Assembly: GCA_015680685.1 (NCBI GenBank) | Contig: MNCI01008727.1 | Span: 70,452-134,451, forward strand | Source: Gnetum montanum | Taxonomy: Eukaryota; Streptophyta; Gnetopsida; Gnetales; Gnetaceae | Length of the DNA: 64,000 nucleotides | Direction of reading: 5' to 3' | Part shown: piece after piece, positions 12,076 to 23,589 of the stretch | Layout of the letters: every line of letters begins with the position of its first letter | How positions within the stretch are numbered: the first letter of the stretch is position 1 | Made by a program: the position numbers and the translations under genes | Notes under the pieces: model-generated | Seen by the model: only the letters and a program-made list of their open reading frames with translations | Databases searched by the model: none | What the model was told of the DNA's origin: nothing

Positions 12076-12604
12076 CTAATTTATCTTAAAGCTAGTCCAG
12101 TTAATCTTTTGAAATTATATTTCTTAAGTTTCCATTCTGATCATGAAGTATTCTATGTTTAGATGAAATCATCTACTTCCTTTTTAGTTATCTTTATTAC
12201 AGTTGATGTAAAATTATTGAGTAACTTATTGAAAAAATTTTTGTATTCTTATTCTAAAACTTTAGTTTAGCAATTAAGAAATGATAAAATAGATTTGTTT
12301 TCTCTCATGTAGCATTCTCTATCAAAGTTGTATTGTCAGTGAGAGCTGGCTTAAGTGGTGGGATTAGTAATTGTCTACATGTTAAGGATATAATAAGATG
12401 ACATATTTTTCAATTATTAGTGAGGATTATTAATTTTATTATGATTTTTTATGGTGAATTTAAACTAGTATATCATTTTTATAAATTTTGACAAGTTTTT
12501 GAAATCCATTGGACTAGACAAGAACAAGACGTGAACATGAAGGATTTTGGAAATATGCACAACAATAAGAAATTGAAAATCCTTCACTAGGTTCATTTGG
12601 AAAG
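12076..12604. other. AT-rich host spacer
   Basis: No convincing coding frame or repeat boundary. The left end may hold further eroded PPR sequence on the minus strand; the right end may hold upstream sequence of the transposase pseudogene. Confidence 0.5.
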
Positions 12605-15227
12605 AATGATCTTTAGTTGCCATATTATTATGATGATGCATTTTTTTGGATATATAAAGATCGAATAAGTGATTTTATAAATGGAGAGAAAAAAACTGTA
12701 CTCTTTCAAACAAAGTTTTGGTACAAGAAACGAAAGCAAAAATCCTAGAATGATGAAAGGGGACATAAAAGTAATCATTATATTAGTATTATTGAGTAAG
12801 TAACTACTATTATAATACATTTTTTATAAGTATAAATTGATTTAGTATATAGATTCTAACTTTACAAATTTATATTCATAGATATCAATGTCAATTTGGA
12901 CTCGAGAAAACAATTGGTATCAAGCTAGAGGATGGTAGAGTTCATAATAGAGCTAGAAGAAAAATAGATTATCAATGTAAATTTATTATTTGCATTGTGA
13001 AAGGGGCAGAAGAACGAGCTTGTATGATATACAAGGAAATTCAACTTATAGACTTATATGGATCATAATGTCATGGGTTACTTGGTTCTAAGGATGAACC
13101 TAGAAATATTTATTCTATACAAATTTCTAATGCATTAAAATAAAAAATAGCATCTTATTTCAATGAAGGTATTCATGTTAATATTATCTATGAAAAGTAT
13201 ATTTATGAGCTCTTTGAAGAAGGTCATCAATTTTAGTGTTTAAGTAAGAGAGACATGTTTATTCTAAAAGGAGACATATACAACATCTATAAGCAAACTT
13301 TGCCTGATTATAGAAAACATGCAAATGATAGAATTAGTACTCGTTTATGGCATAAAAGCTACCCTAATTTTTACTTCACTTATCAAGAGGAGGAAAAAAA
13401 TGAAAATATTTCTCTAATTATTGGTCCTCAATTGCCATGGATACTAAGAATGATGATCAACCTATCCCACAATAGAATATTGGCAATGTATTCTATATTT
13501 AACATAAAAAAATATAGGGCAATTTAACTTTAAACCTTTATCACTTTTTGAATTTAATAAATAATGATGATTCTTATATACTAATAATTTGTTATCAATC
13601 ACAGTTGTATACAACTATGGTGTTTGATTCTCACTATAATGGCATTCTTATTGCATGGGTCATTTCATTAAGATGTGCTAAATTAGAAGTGAAACAATGA
13701 TTAAATAAGTTAAATGCAAGATGCAAAATTGTGAATGTTGATTGGATAGTAAATGTTTTTATGCTTAATGATTCAAAAGTAGTAATCAAAGTAGTCAAGT
13801 ATTAATTCATTTTTATCATCATTATCATAACCATGGTCTTGGTCTAACCATATGAGCTATGAGTCCACATTTAAAAAATAATGAATCTTTGTTTTCATAA
13901 ATAATCACCAAATTCTAAACTATGATTAATTTTTTATAATATGTCTATATTTGGCTATCATGTTCTTCTATGCTCTTGGCATTGGTCTCATACTTCCAAG
14001 GTCAAAGATAAAGAAGTAAGACAAGAGATGTCAAAGGAACTACATTACATAATGAATGATTGTAGCAATATTAACCATGTGTTTTTAGAATTGGAAACTT
14101 TTTTTAGCAAATTTCATGAGTAAAAATAATTCATTACATAGATGAAAAAATAATGGGTTAATGGTGATAGGTTCTGTAAGTGTTATTTTAGACTATGATA
14201 ATGCTTTGATATTTTTTAATTTTCTTTTATTTTTGCATTTTAAAGACATATATAACAGTAATTTATATTTTATAGGTATGTGGGTAATGACATTTTGAAC
14301 CATTCCTCTTGCACATCAACATACTAACAATGCAGTGGAATCTTATCATGCATTTTTAAAAGAAACGTTTTTTAAGAGATGTGAAAAATTGAACTTTTAG
14401 GTGTATTTATTAGTTGATTTGGTTTTTATATAAGGTGCAACTACACTATTGGAATGGATGCAGACTCAAACGTGCTAGATTTGTGATAAATGTGAAAGGC
14501 AGAAAGTTAAATCAAGTATGTTGGGAAAGAGCATTATGTAAAGTTCATCATGATTGCATTCAAAACTTAGAATGATACGATGAATATTTTTTACATAGCC
14601 AAAATAAAAAAATAGCACAATTTTGGTATACAATTTCTAATATGTATACTCAATATATCACATGAATGCAAATGGACTTCACAACATCATATTTGGAAAC
14701 ATGCAATGAAGGTTCTCATAGCAATTAAGAAAATAGATAAACCTCAAAAGTTTCTGCTTCGAGATGACATGTTTGATTCAAGAATATCTTTAGGTATTGA
14801 TGCATTTAAAGTTGTTGAATTTCCTAATGAAGTAGATGCAACAAATTTATTCATGATGGCTTTCTATGAAAATAATAATAGAGGTGAACTAGATGCATCA
14901 TCTTCTATAAGAACTAATCTCTAGAATTAAAATATTGTAGTTGATAGTGAAGGACATAACCAACATTGTCATTTAATTTCTTCACATTTTGATGAAGGTG
15001 AAAAAGATTTGAAGATGATGATTTTGGAACCTAAAAAGAAAATATTGGAATTAGCTTGCACTATGCCTAGTGGTCTTGATACTATACTAGATTTACACAA
15101 GGATATCAATAATTTAGTTGAAAAGTATAATTTTGCTATCCAACCAATGCAACTTGTAAGTAAGACAAGATTATCTAGTTGGTTCAATCCTACAAACAAG
15201 ATTGAACAAACATCAAGGCATAAATAA
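12605..15227 (+). pseudogene. MULE-type transposase pseudogene with introns
   Basis: It resembles plant Mutator-like (MULE/FAR1-related) transposases that cut and paste DNA. Segments in order: YKDRISDFINGEKK and TKFWYKKRK (12640-12740); a CHG motif after an IVKGAEERACMIYKEIQ block (13000-13075); RDMFILKGDIYNIYKQ (13250-13300); NDRISTRLWHKSYPNF; FDSHYNGILIAWVI (13620-13665, with the first expected catalytic Asp); HVLLCSWHW and KDKEVRQEMSKELHYIM (13960-14060); HQHTNNAVESYHAFLKE (14310-14365, with the expected Glu). Likely introns are 12796-12881 (GTAAGT...TTCATAG), 13519-13604 (GC...CACAG), about 13799-13935, and 14176-14275 (GTAAGT...TTATAG). Retained introns mean it is not a processed copy. 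In-frame stops and frame changes make it non-functional. The C-terminal part (14706-15227) is less certain. No terminal inverted repeats were found. Confidence 0.75.
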
Positions 15228-16437
15228 AAGCACTACAAGAAAAGTTATCTATTGATCTTAATTAGTGCACTAATGATGATGATGGTAAGCTATTCAACAT
15301 TTACTTATATTCAACAAGTAATGAAATTGTTATTTTTTAAAATATATATTAATGCCAATACTAACTTTGATTTACTATGTACAAATATAAATGAATCAAG
15401 TAATCGTTAGGGAAAGGGACTGGTAGGAACATTAGAGCAAATTAAAGATGGATAAGAATGAACATGAACAATATATCAAAATTTTAGCTAGCTATAGAAA
15501 TTTTGTGTGTTAGTTTTGTAAATTACTAGTAGTACAAAAAGAAAACCAAAATATTTTCTTATGCATTATTTTCCTATGCTTTATTTATTTTTTATATTAT
15601 TTTTAACTAGATTGAAATTAATTTTATCAAACTATTACATTTTTTAAATTGTTTCATACTATTCTTTAACTCTATCACTAGTAACGTGGAAACACTATCT
15701 TATAATATATAAACTATAATGATATGTTTTCCCATTGTTTCCCAATTATTAATTTACTATTACCAAAGTGATTAGTTCTATATTGGTTAACTTTGATATA
15801 TGTTAGATACATTGTACTTTTATTCCCTTCATTTAATCATGGATTCTTTTTTTACTAAGATATGCTTGTCACTCAATCATTGTGAGTTACCCCTCATTAT
15901 TTTGGAGGTTTTATCAAGCTCTAGTTTATGGATCCTCTTGTTTGCTCTCACCTATTTTCTTTTAAATATATTCTGACAAGTTTAAATTTAGGGACCTTAC
16001 AAGTGGATTTATTACACAAGTTAATAATCTAGCAAGAGTGCTAAGTGTGATGTGTTAAATTTTAGAAGCCCATGCCATGAAAGTGGAAAAAACAACTCCA
16101 ACAGGTGTAGCTTGTATTTAAGGTACATCATCATTTTGAAGATAAAGTGTTAACAACCCAATCATGCATGCTTATTTAAGTTTAGATTCATTCTAATTAG
16201 GTTCCAGCTATGTCCCATTTAGGCACTAGCTCTATCCCAGTTATGTAAAGTTTTGCTACCTACCTAATGAATTTTATAATATTGTTTACATGACAGCTTA
16301 TATAGAAATATATAATGTATAAAAAAGATATCATTTTCTTTATTCTCTAAATTTTATATGAAATTATTAATTACCTTTTATTAGTAAATTATATATTTTT
16401 AAGTCATTCATTTCATTATCAACATACAAAAACTAAC
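15228..16437. other. AT-rich host spacer
   Basis: Strongly AT-rich with no coding frame, RNA gene or repeat boundary that I can support. It ends at the CTAAC target site of element C. Confidence 0.6.
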
Positions 16438-17277
16438 TGATGAAGTGTATTTTGTTTTACTTAGATATCATATATCCAATATTGGAGCCCTAACAACAGA
16501 TACTTGATATCAGGGGACAAGAAGTGATGTTAGATATCCAATATCATGGGATGTGTGTTGGCCTATAAATATAGCACTTGGGCACATGGTTTGGGCATAG
16601 GTGTTGTGATAGTTGTAGTAGAGCTCTTGTAGTTATTTTATTTGAAAGTATATAGATCTTTATTGGAGCATTAATGTACCTAAGCACACTAGTGTGAACA
16701 ACAATAAAGATGAGCCTTTTGATCAAACCTTGCAGTACTTGGAATAAATTAACGATTTATTTATGAATTTACTATTTTCATTAATTACATGATTAATTAA
16801 GATAAGTAAGAGTTAATTAATTAACTAATTAAGATAAATAGATTAAAGACATAAGCATGACTACTTCAAGCATAACATACAATGCTTGGTAATCCCAACA
16901 ATGCTTAATGCTTAGTAACTTAGTAGTCTTGTATGCATTTAGGATGTGTACAGAAAGTGGGACCGGATGCTTATGTTAGGATAGTTAGTTATTAATTAGC
17001 AATGAGATTAGTTAAATTAATTAATAAATTTAGTTTCAACTTATTTTCAATCATAGCTGAATAACATATAAAATAATAAAAATCATGTATCCCAATTACA
17101 CTTAACCATACAACTAAGCTTCACAAGTGTAGTTGGGAAGACAATGATCGTCACTATTAGATTTCACTTCCTAGAACCAACATAATTAGGAACTTAAGTT
17201 CTGTAAAATTTGACCAAATTACACATGAATGCTTATAATTTGTATGGTTGGACATAGGGTATACTCGTTACTCATCA
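16438..17277 (+). repeat. 5' LTR of element C
   Basis: 840 bp, TGATGAAGTGTA to ACTCATCA. The U3 has repeated GATATC and CCAATAT motifs (16465-16550); the TATA box is TATAAATA (16564-16571). Confidence 0.92.
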
Positions 17278-17297
17278 TTAGCATTATTGCTAGGGAT
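17278..17297 (+). other. Primer binding site of element C
   Basis: TTAGCATTATTGCTAGGGAT follows the 5' LTR directly. It is a decayed version of the TTRGCATCGTTGCTGGGGA site in A and F. Confidence 0.7.
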
Positions 17298-17440
17298 CTC
17301 TAGTTTGTTACATGCACTATCTAGGATTTAGCGAAAAAGTTATTTAACATTGTTAAAATGAATTCTAAAGTCATATCATACATCAAAATAACTACAAAAA
17401 TTATGATAAGCACACTGCATTTCTCATCTTCTAATACAAG

Positions 17441-19720
17441 ATGTCTTCTTCTCATAGGAGTGATTCTTCATCCAAGTTTGATGGAGTAAATCAGCAGGTG
17501 CCCCAAAAATATAGAGTGATATATGCTCATCTTGATAAGTCTATATCCAATTTTGCCTTCATCCTACACCAAGATGAACAACTACGATGGTGAGACATGG
17601 AGGGTGACATTGTGTTACTGTCCAATTGATCCATTCCTATAATGCTCCACCAAATTCTTATGTGATCGAGCATCTAAGGGCTTCATGCTAAATATTTTGT
17701 GTAGGATAGTAACACTAAGGATTATCATCCCGCTAGTGCACAACATCTGAGGGATTAACAACTAGAGCAACATTATAAGTCTGTGAAGGGGAAGTGGTCC
17801 AATGATTCCCCATTCCTGATGTACCAAAAAGATGGTGGAGAGCCCTTCTTTAAGGGTTTTCCATATAGAGAGAATTCTCTCTTTGAGTTTGATGAAGGAG
17901 GTAAAAAAAAAAACTTATAGTCCACAATACATAATATTGATTCTAGCAAGAATGAATTCCATGACAAAGGGGGATCTAAGGAGGAGAGTCAAGGTAGGGA
18001 TGCAGGCAAGCAGTATGATCATAATCATGGCCAAAACCACCAAAGAGTTGATGGTAGGCACCAAGATGATGCTAGTCCTCCTTCCTCTTCACCTTCATCG
18101 TCATCTTCTTTTTCTTTTGTCTTTGAACACAATTGTAGGGGAAATCGTCATGATGGAGATGACCAATAGGATCAAGATGATCATAGGGACCATCAAGCAA
18201 GTCAAGATCAGGGGTGCAGGCATTCAATAGAGGCTCATCACCATTAATGAAGGGGTAGTAGATGGCATCATAGGCACCAGGTTCATGGCTACAATGAGCC
18301 TTTACTTATCACTCGAAGCATCATAAACATCACAAAGGTAATGAGAAATATAGCAAGATCAAGTAATTGGATATGAACAACATCCCCAAGCTTGAGGGTA
18401 AATATAACTCTAATCCACAAAATCATATTTAGGCTTTTCATGATGCTTATGCCCTACAAAACATAGAAAATAACTAGCAAAAGCTTAAGTTATTTCCCAA
18501 GATACTCATCAAAGAAGTAGAAAGCTGGTATTAATCCTTGGATTCAGAACCAATCTATAGATGAATTACGATGCTCAAACTATTCAACAACAAGTATCAA
18601 ACATACTCTTGAGTGTTTAATCTAAGAAGGTAGATCCAGGGTTGGAAGTAAGGAACACATGAGTTCTTAGATACTACAATGGGAAAATATTATTTCTGAT
18701 TACACCAATGCCCTAAACATGGTTCCTCTAAACAATAAACACTTCGCCACATCATAGATGGGATTTTCTCTGAAATGAGGAGAACTCTTGGAATCTATGC
18801 CCAAGTAAGACTATCGAGTTAAGATCCCATTAGATCCAAAGGCTAATTGAGCATGTAGCAAAAGAAGAAAGAGATTTAAGGAAATGTGAAAGTGTAGAAG
18901 AATATGATTGAGATCCTTTCATTTACAAGAGGGAAGTCTGATTTTGTGATAGTGAGGAGGAATCACCACTTGGTAATATGGTGAACTAGAAAACCTTTCT
19001 GATTCAAAAATTTACCTCTAAAATTTCTGCTAGGTTAGATCAGTTATGGGACTTTATAGATAGTAAAGTTCAAGCTATTCTAAAATTGCTAGAGTCCAAA
19101 GAACAAAGTAGTGGTTGTGACCATAGGAGGTAAAAGAAAGCTAAACGTGCCAATCAAAGGGGTAAGGACAATATTTTTGTTGTAGAGGAAATTAAGAAAA
19201 TTGAATTAAATGATGATGGTGGATGCAACATTTGCCAATATGAATATCCTAAGGGATGTTGCCCCATTGTGTCACACTTATAGAATTTTGGGATGTATGC
19301 TCTAAATCCATGAGTAGTAAAAGGAAAAATACCTAGAAGATTGCCTTATCCTCAAGGAAATCCCAAGCAGTTTCATCAACAGCAACAATACTATCCAAGT
19401 GAAACTCCACCACAATCTTATAAGTAGTATCAACAATGGCAGCAAACATAGTCATGGGCATTACCACCACCAAGGCATTACTACCCTTATAGACAACCAA
19501 ATCCATATGGGTATTATTTTCAGCAACTTCTATATCCACATGCCTCTTTCAGTCACATTTCTCCTTTTCAACATCACTACTATCTTCTCGAATACTATAG
19601 AACACATTTTCCACATTTTAGGAAGGATACCACATTCCATCTGTATCCTCCTCCTATTTCTACACCTATTCCACCATCTTCAACATAGCTACTACTAGCT
19701 TCATCCATGTAGGATGAACT
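17441..19720 (+). pseudogene. gag: gag of element C, decayed
   Basis: Structural polyprotein of the element. The first ATG (17441) gives MSSSHRSDSSSKFDGVNQQV. A second stretch, FLMYQKDGGEPFFKGFPYRE (17817-17876), is not seen in the pol-less elements. The capsid core starts near 18371 with MNNIPKLEGKYNSNPQ and continues AFHDAYALQNIE, matching D and E (MNNIPKF...FHDA). The segment ARLDQLWDFIDSKVQ follows near 19030. A CCHC-like knuckle near 19217 reads GGCNICQYEYPKGCCP, with Tyr where His is expected. The tail (19330-19720) is rich in P, H, Y and S. Many stops, mostly TAG, and frameshifts are present. Confidence 0.75.
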
Positions 19721-20029
19721 TCTAGCCTAGCCATATCAACATAATGTTACCAGGGCTATCAATTTAAAATTGGTTAATCAACCAAGTGGTTTAGAATCTC
19801 ATGCTCATAAAAGAACATTTTTCCAACCCAATAGCCTTACTAAGCCCTCATAGACTTAGGCAGCTTGTCACCCTACTCCCTCCTCATTCTCTACAAACCA
19901 TTCCATTGGGAACCCTTCAAATCAAATACTACCCAAAATCTATATTGTTATGCTCACTCATGTTGTATCTGATTGGATCTAGGTTGGCAGCATTCCTAGG
20001 AAATTATTTGATCCTAGGAGTCCTCTTAT

Positions 20030-20370
20030 CTATTTACATATTGCTAGGAATGAATAATGTAAAGCTCTTATTGATTCAGGTTCTAGTGTTAACTTGATTT
20101 CTCATGAGATGTATACTGGAACCTATTGCCTCTCAAGAAGAGTAATATTTTGGTACACCAGTCCATTACTATTTTATTTAAACTAGTGGAAGACATTATG
20201 ACCACTATCTATGGATGGTCTTGACTTGTTGATTTCCTAGTAATCAAGGTTGAGAATTGTAAGGGGGACTTCCCAATCATTATGGAAAAGGCATGGCTAA
20301 GCATTGTTGATGTAAGAATGGGAATTAGAGATCTTTCCCTAGAGATATCTAAGGATTTGGAAAGATTGAG
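20030..20370 (+). pseudogene. Retropepsin (protease) domain of element C
   Basis: Aspartic protease that would cut the Gag-Pol polyprotein. The active-site segment reads ALIDSGSSVNLISHEM (Asp codon at 20073-20075), a DSG form of the retroviral DTG/DSG motif. Downstream, IKVENCKGDFPIIMEKAWL (20240-20300) aligns with the flap-to-'ILGRPWL' part of the fold. Frame changes occur between the two halves, so the domain is not functional. Confidence 0.75.
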
Positions 20371-20869
20371 AAGAAACAAGTTCCATACATCATGTACAGT
20401 GATATAATATGTAATTTTGTGTAGAATCTTTGGTCTATGAAATGAGCATCTATTTTCATATGTAGGTAGTGTGCACATGAAGAAAATATTTAAAGGTATC
20501 TATACACAATAGCCACAAAACAAGAGGGCACCCAGTGGTTGATAACTAATCTTGGACACAACACAATTTGCATGGAACTTATTGAGAGGCTAACATGTGC
20601 CTATGTAGAAGGCATGGATGAATTGAAGCAAGTTCATCACCAACACTCTAATAATGAAAATGATGATACCTATTGGGAAGTGTTGGAAATTCTTGAAAAT
20701 TTTAAACAAGAGCCCCTTGAGTTAAAAACTCTGCCTACTAGCATGGAATATTCATTCTTGAAAAATGAGAAGCTAGTAATAATCAATGCAAATATTGCTT
20801 CTGAATAGAAATAGATGCTACTAAATGTGATCAAAAAATGGCCAATAGTCTTTTCTTGGCCATGTCCTA

Positions 20870-22110
20870 AACTCATAGGAATTAATCCTAGGATATGCTA
20901 GCATTGTATCTACACTGATCTAGCCATGAAGCCAAAGAGGTAGCCATTGTAGCGGTTAAACCCCAAATTGAAGTAGATTGTCAAAGAGAAAATTGAACAA
21001 CTCCTCAAGGTAGTGTTTATCTATCCCATTGTGGATAGTAAGTGAGTTATTCCACTTGTGATTGTGCCAAATAAAGGCACCAAGTGGTAGCTTTGCATCG
21101 ATTGTTGGTTGTTGAATATGACAAAATTCAAAGATTACTTTTAATTATCATTTGTGGATCAAGCATTGGACACTATATTTGGACATTTCTATTATTATTT
21201 TTTGGATAGCTATAGTGGCTATAACCAAATCTAGATTGCATACAAGGATTAGGACAAAAAATCATTTATAAGTCCATGGGAAATTTTGCAATGCAAAAGA
21301 TGCCATTTGGCCTATGTAATGCCCCTACCATATTTCAATGCCTAGTCTTAAGTATTTTTTAGTAGTAGATTGATAGCAAGGTGGAAGTCTTCATGGATTA
21401 GTTCTCCACCTATGAAGCTACATTTGAGCAAGCCTTGGACCATGTTGAGCAAGTGCTTAAAAGATGTATGGAGATCAATCTTTGGCTCAATTGGCACAAG
21501 AGGCATCTGATGGTCTAGGAAGGCATTGTATTGGGGCATAGAATCTCACAAGCAGGGATTGAGGCCAATCCTAAAAAGATTAGGATCATCCAAAGAATTA
21601 CCCATTAACCAAAAACTATAAAATATGTTTGGTCATTTATTGGACACACTAGCTATTACTGGTGACTTATAGAGAATTTCTATATGATTGCAAAATTTTT
21701 GGTTGAGCTAACAAAGAAAGAAACTCCATTTTTTTAGACTAAGAAATGTTAAAATGCATTCCAACAACTAATGGAAAAACTTGTAGAAACTCCAATTCTA
21801 CAGGCACCCGACTAGTCCAGACCATTTCACATCATGAAAAATGCATCAAATTATGCCTTGGGGGCTATGCTTACATAGTTGGATGATAAGAAACATCCAT
21901 TTTAGATCCATTGTGCAAGTCAAAGCATTGTGAGTGCATAGATAAACAACATCATCATAGAAAAAAAATTGATGGTAGTGGTATTTGCACTAGAGAAATT
22001 CAAGCACTATGTGCTTGAATACAAAGTTTTTATACACATAGACCACAGTGCAATTCGCTTTTTGATGAACAAGCCAACGATGAGCCTCCATGTTATGTGA
22101 TGGCTAGTGA
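20870..22110 (+). pseudogene. Reverse transcriptase and RNase H of element C
   Basis: Polymerase that would copy the element RNA, with RNase H behind it. RT landmarks: PLVIVPNKGTKW (21051), FLDSYSGYNQI (21195), and the catalytic box as Phe-Met-Asp-stop (21390-21401), where the second Asp codon of the expected xxDD is TAG. Then ALDHVEQVLKRCMEINLWLN (21430-21490) and GHRISQAGIEANPKKI (21535-21580). RNase H landmarks: HIMKNASNYALGAMLT (21831), EKKLMVVVFALEKFKHYVLE (21960-22020) and HIDHSAIRFLMNKP (22035-22077). The catalytic box and many other codons are destroyed. Confidence 0.85.
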
Positions 22111-22179
22111 TCTTGCAAGATTTTTATCTTATGATGATAATCAAAATGGAACTAATAATGTGATCATTGATCACTTATC

Positions 22180-23550
22180 TTAGTTACAATGGGACAACAA
22201 AGAGGAGAGAAGCCCACTATCTGATCAATTTCACAATGAACTTCTCTTTGCGAAGGCTGTAACTGAACAATTGCCCACTAAGCCTGAATGGTACAATGAC
22301 ATTCTCACCTATCTTCTCACTTAAGAGATTCCATAATAGTTGGATCACCAAAAGAAACAATAGTTTCTTCACCAAGTGAAATGCTTCATGGAGATCAATA
22401 GGCACCTTTACAAGGTGTGCATCGATGATCTAGTTCATTGGTGTGTTCCTAATGCTAATCAACTGTGCATTCTCTAGAATGCTCATAAGGGTCCTTGTGG
22501 GGGCCACTATGCTAGGAGATGCATGGCCATTAAGACCTTGATGGTAGAATATTATTGTCCAACACTTTTCAAGGATGCTCACTAATTTTTCCATTCTTGT
22601 AAACCTTTCCAACGCGATGGTGAAATGACTACTCAAATGGAAAAACCTCAATAGTGGATCCAATCACTGGAACCCTTTGACATCTGGGGCATCGACTTCA
22701 TGGATCTCATCATGCCTATGTCAAATGGAAAGGTGTACATCATAGTTGTTAGTAACTATTGTACAAAATGGGTAGAAGCAATAGTTGTTACTAATTGGAC
22801 ATCTTCTATTGCTACTTGGTTTGTACAACAGAATGTTGTAAACATTTTTGGTGTGCCATGTGCATTAATTTTTGATAATGGAATCCACTTTATAGGCACT
22901 TCCTTTTGATAGCACATGCAACACTTGGAAGTTGAGCATAAATTAATAACACCTATCATCCCCAAGCTAATGGTCAAGCTAAGGTTACAAATAGGGTAAT
23001 CAGTAATATCTTAATGAGAATAGTTAGTGAATATATGAGGGGCTAGAGCATGAAACTCAACAATGTCCTTTGGAACAAACAATTCACTTGGAAGATTCCT
23101 ATAGGATACTCTCTCTATGAGCTTGTGTAGAGAAAATTGCCAATTCTTCCTATTTAATCTAAGCTTTGTACACTTTCAAAAACCTATGACCTTGACCTTA
23201 ACTTATGTCTAGAACAAAAAGAAATATTAATTAATCTTAACTTACTAGATGATAACTAATTGGTGGTCCTATCATCTAACGAGTTGCATAAGGAATTTAA
23301 CAAAAGACACCATGACCTTAGAATAAGGAAAGTAAAATTCTAACCTGGAAATAAGGTTTTCTATTGGAACCTCATCCACGTACCTCAACTAACTATATTC
23401 AAGATGTTATGGAAAGGGCCTTATATCATTTATGAAATCCTTTTTTCAGCGGCCATGTTAATCTATAAACCTAAGAGCTCAAACAAACAATAATTGGTTA
23501 ACATGCAAGAAATCAAACATTTCCATGAGTATAAGGAAGCCAATGGTTAA
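22180..23550 (+). pseudogene. Integrase of element C
   Basis: DDE integrase that would insert the DNA copy. The zinc-binding part has AHKGPCGGHYARRCMA (22480) and HSCKPF (22591), with the last Cys replaced. The core has DIWGIDFMDL (first Asp, 22694-22696), KVYIIVVSNYCTKWVEAIVV and ALIFDNGIHF (second Asp, 22874-22876). At the third position the codon is AAG (22981-22983), giving GQAK where GQAE is expected, so the catalytic Glu is Lys. The C-terminal region keeps a KVFYWNL...LWKGPYIIYE pattern (23350-23440) typical of gypsy integrase tails. Stops are also present. Pol ends near the CATGGGGGAGATG box at 23590. Confidence 0.85.
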
Positions 23551-23589
23551 TCACACTTAATTTTTTAAATCTCTTCCTTTCAACCTAGC

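Noticed and set aside
17832-18230. 132-codon ORF in element C
   Set aside because: It is a different frame from the gag blocks on either side and has low-complexity L/I/M content, so it looks like a shadow of decayed gag.
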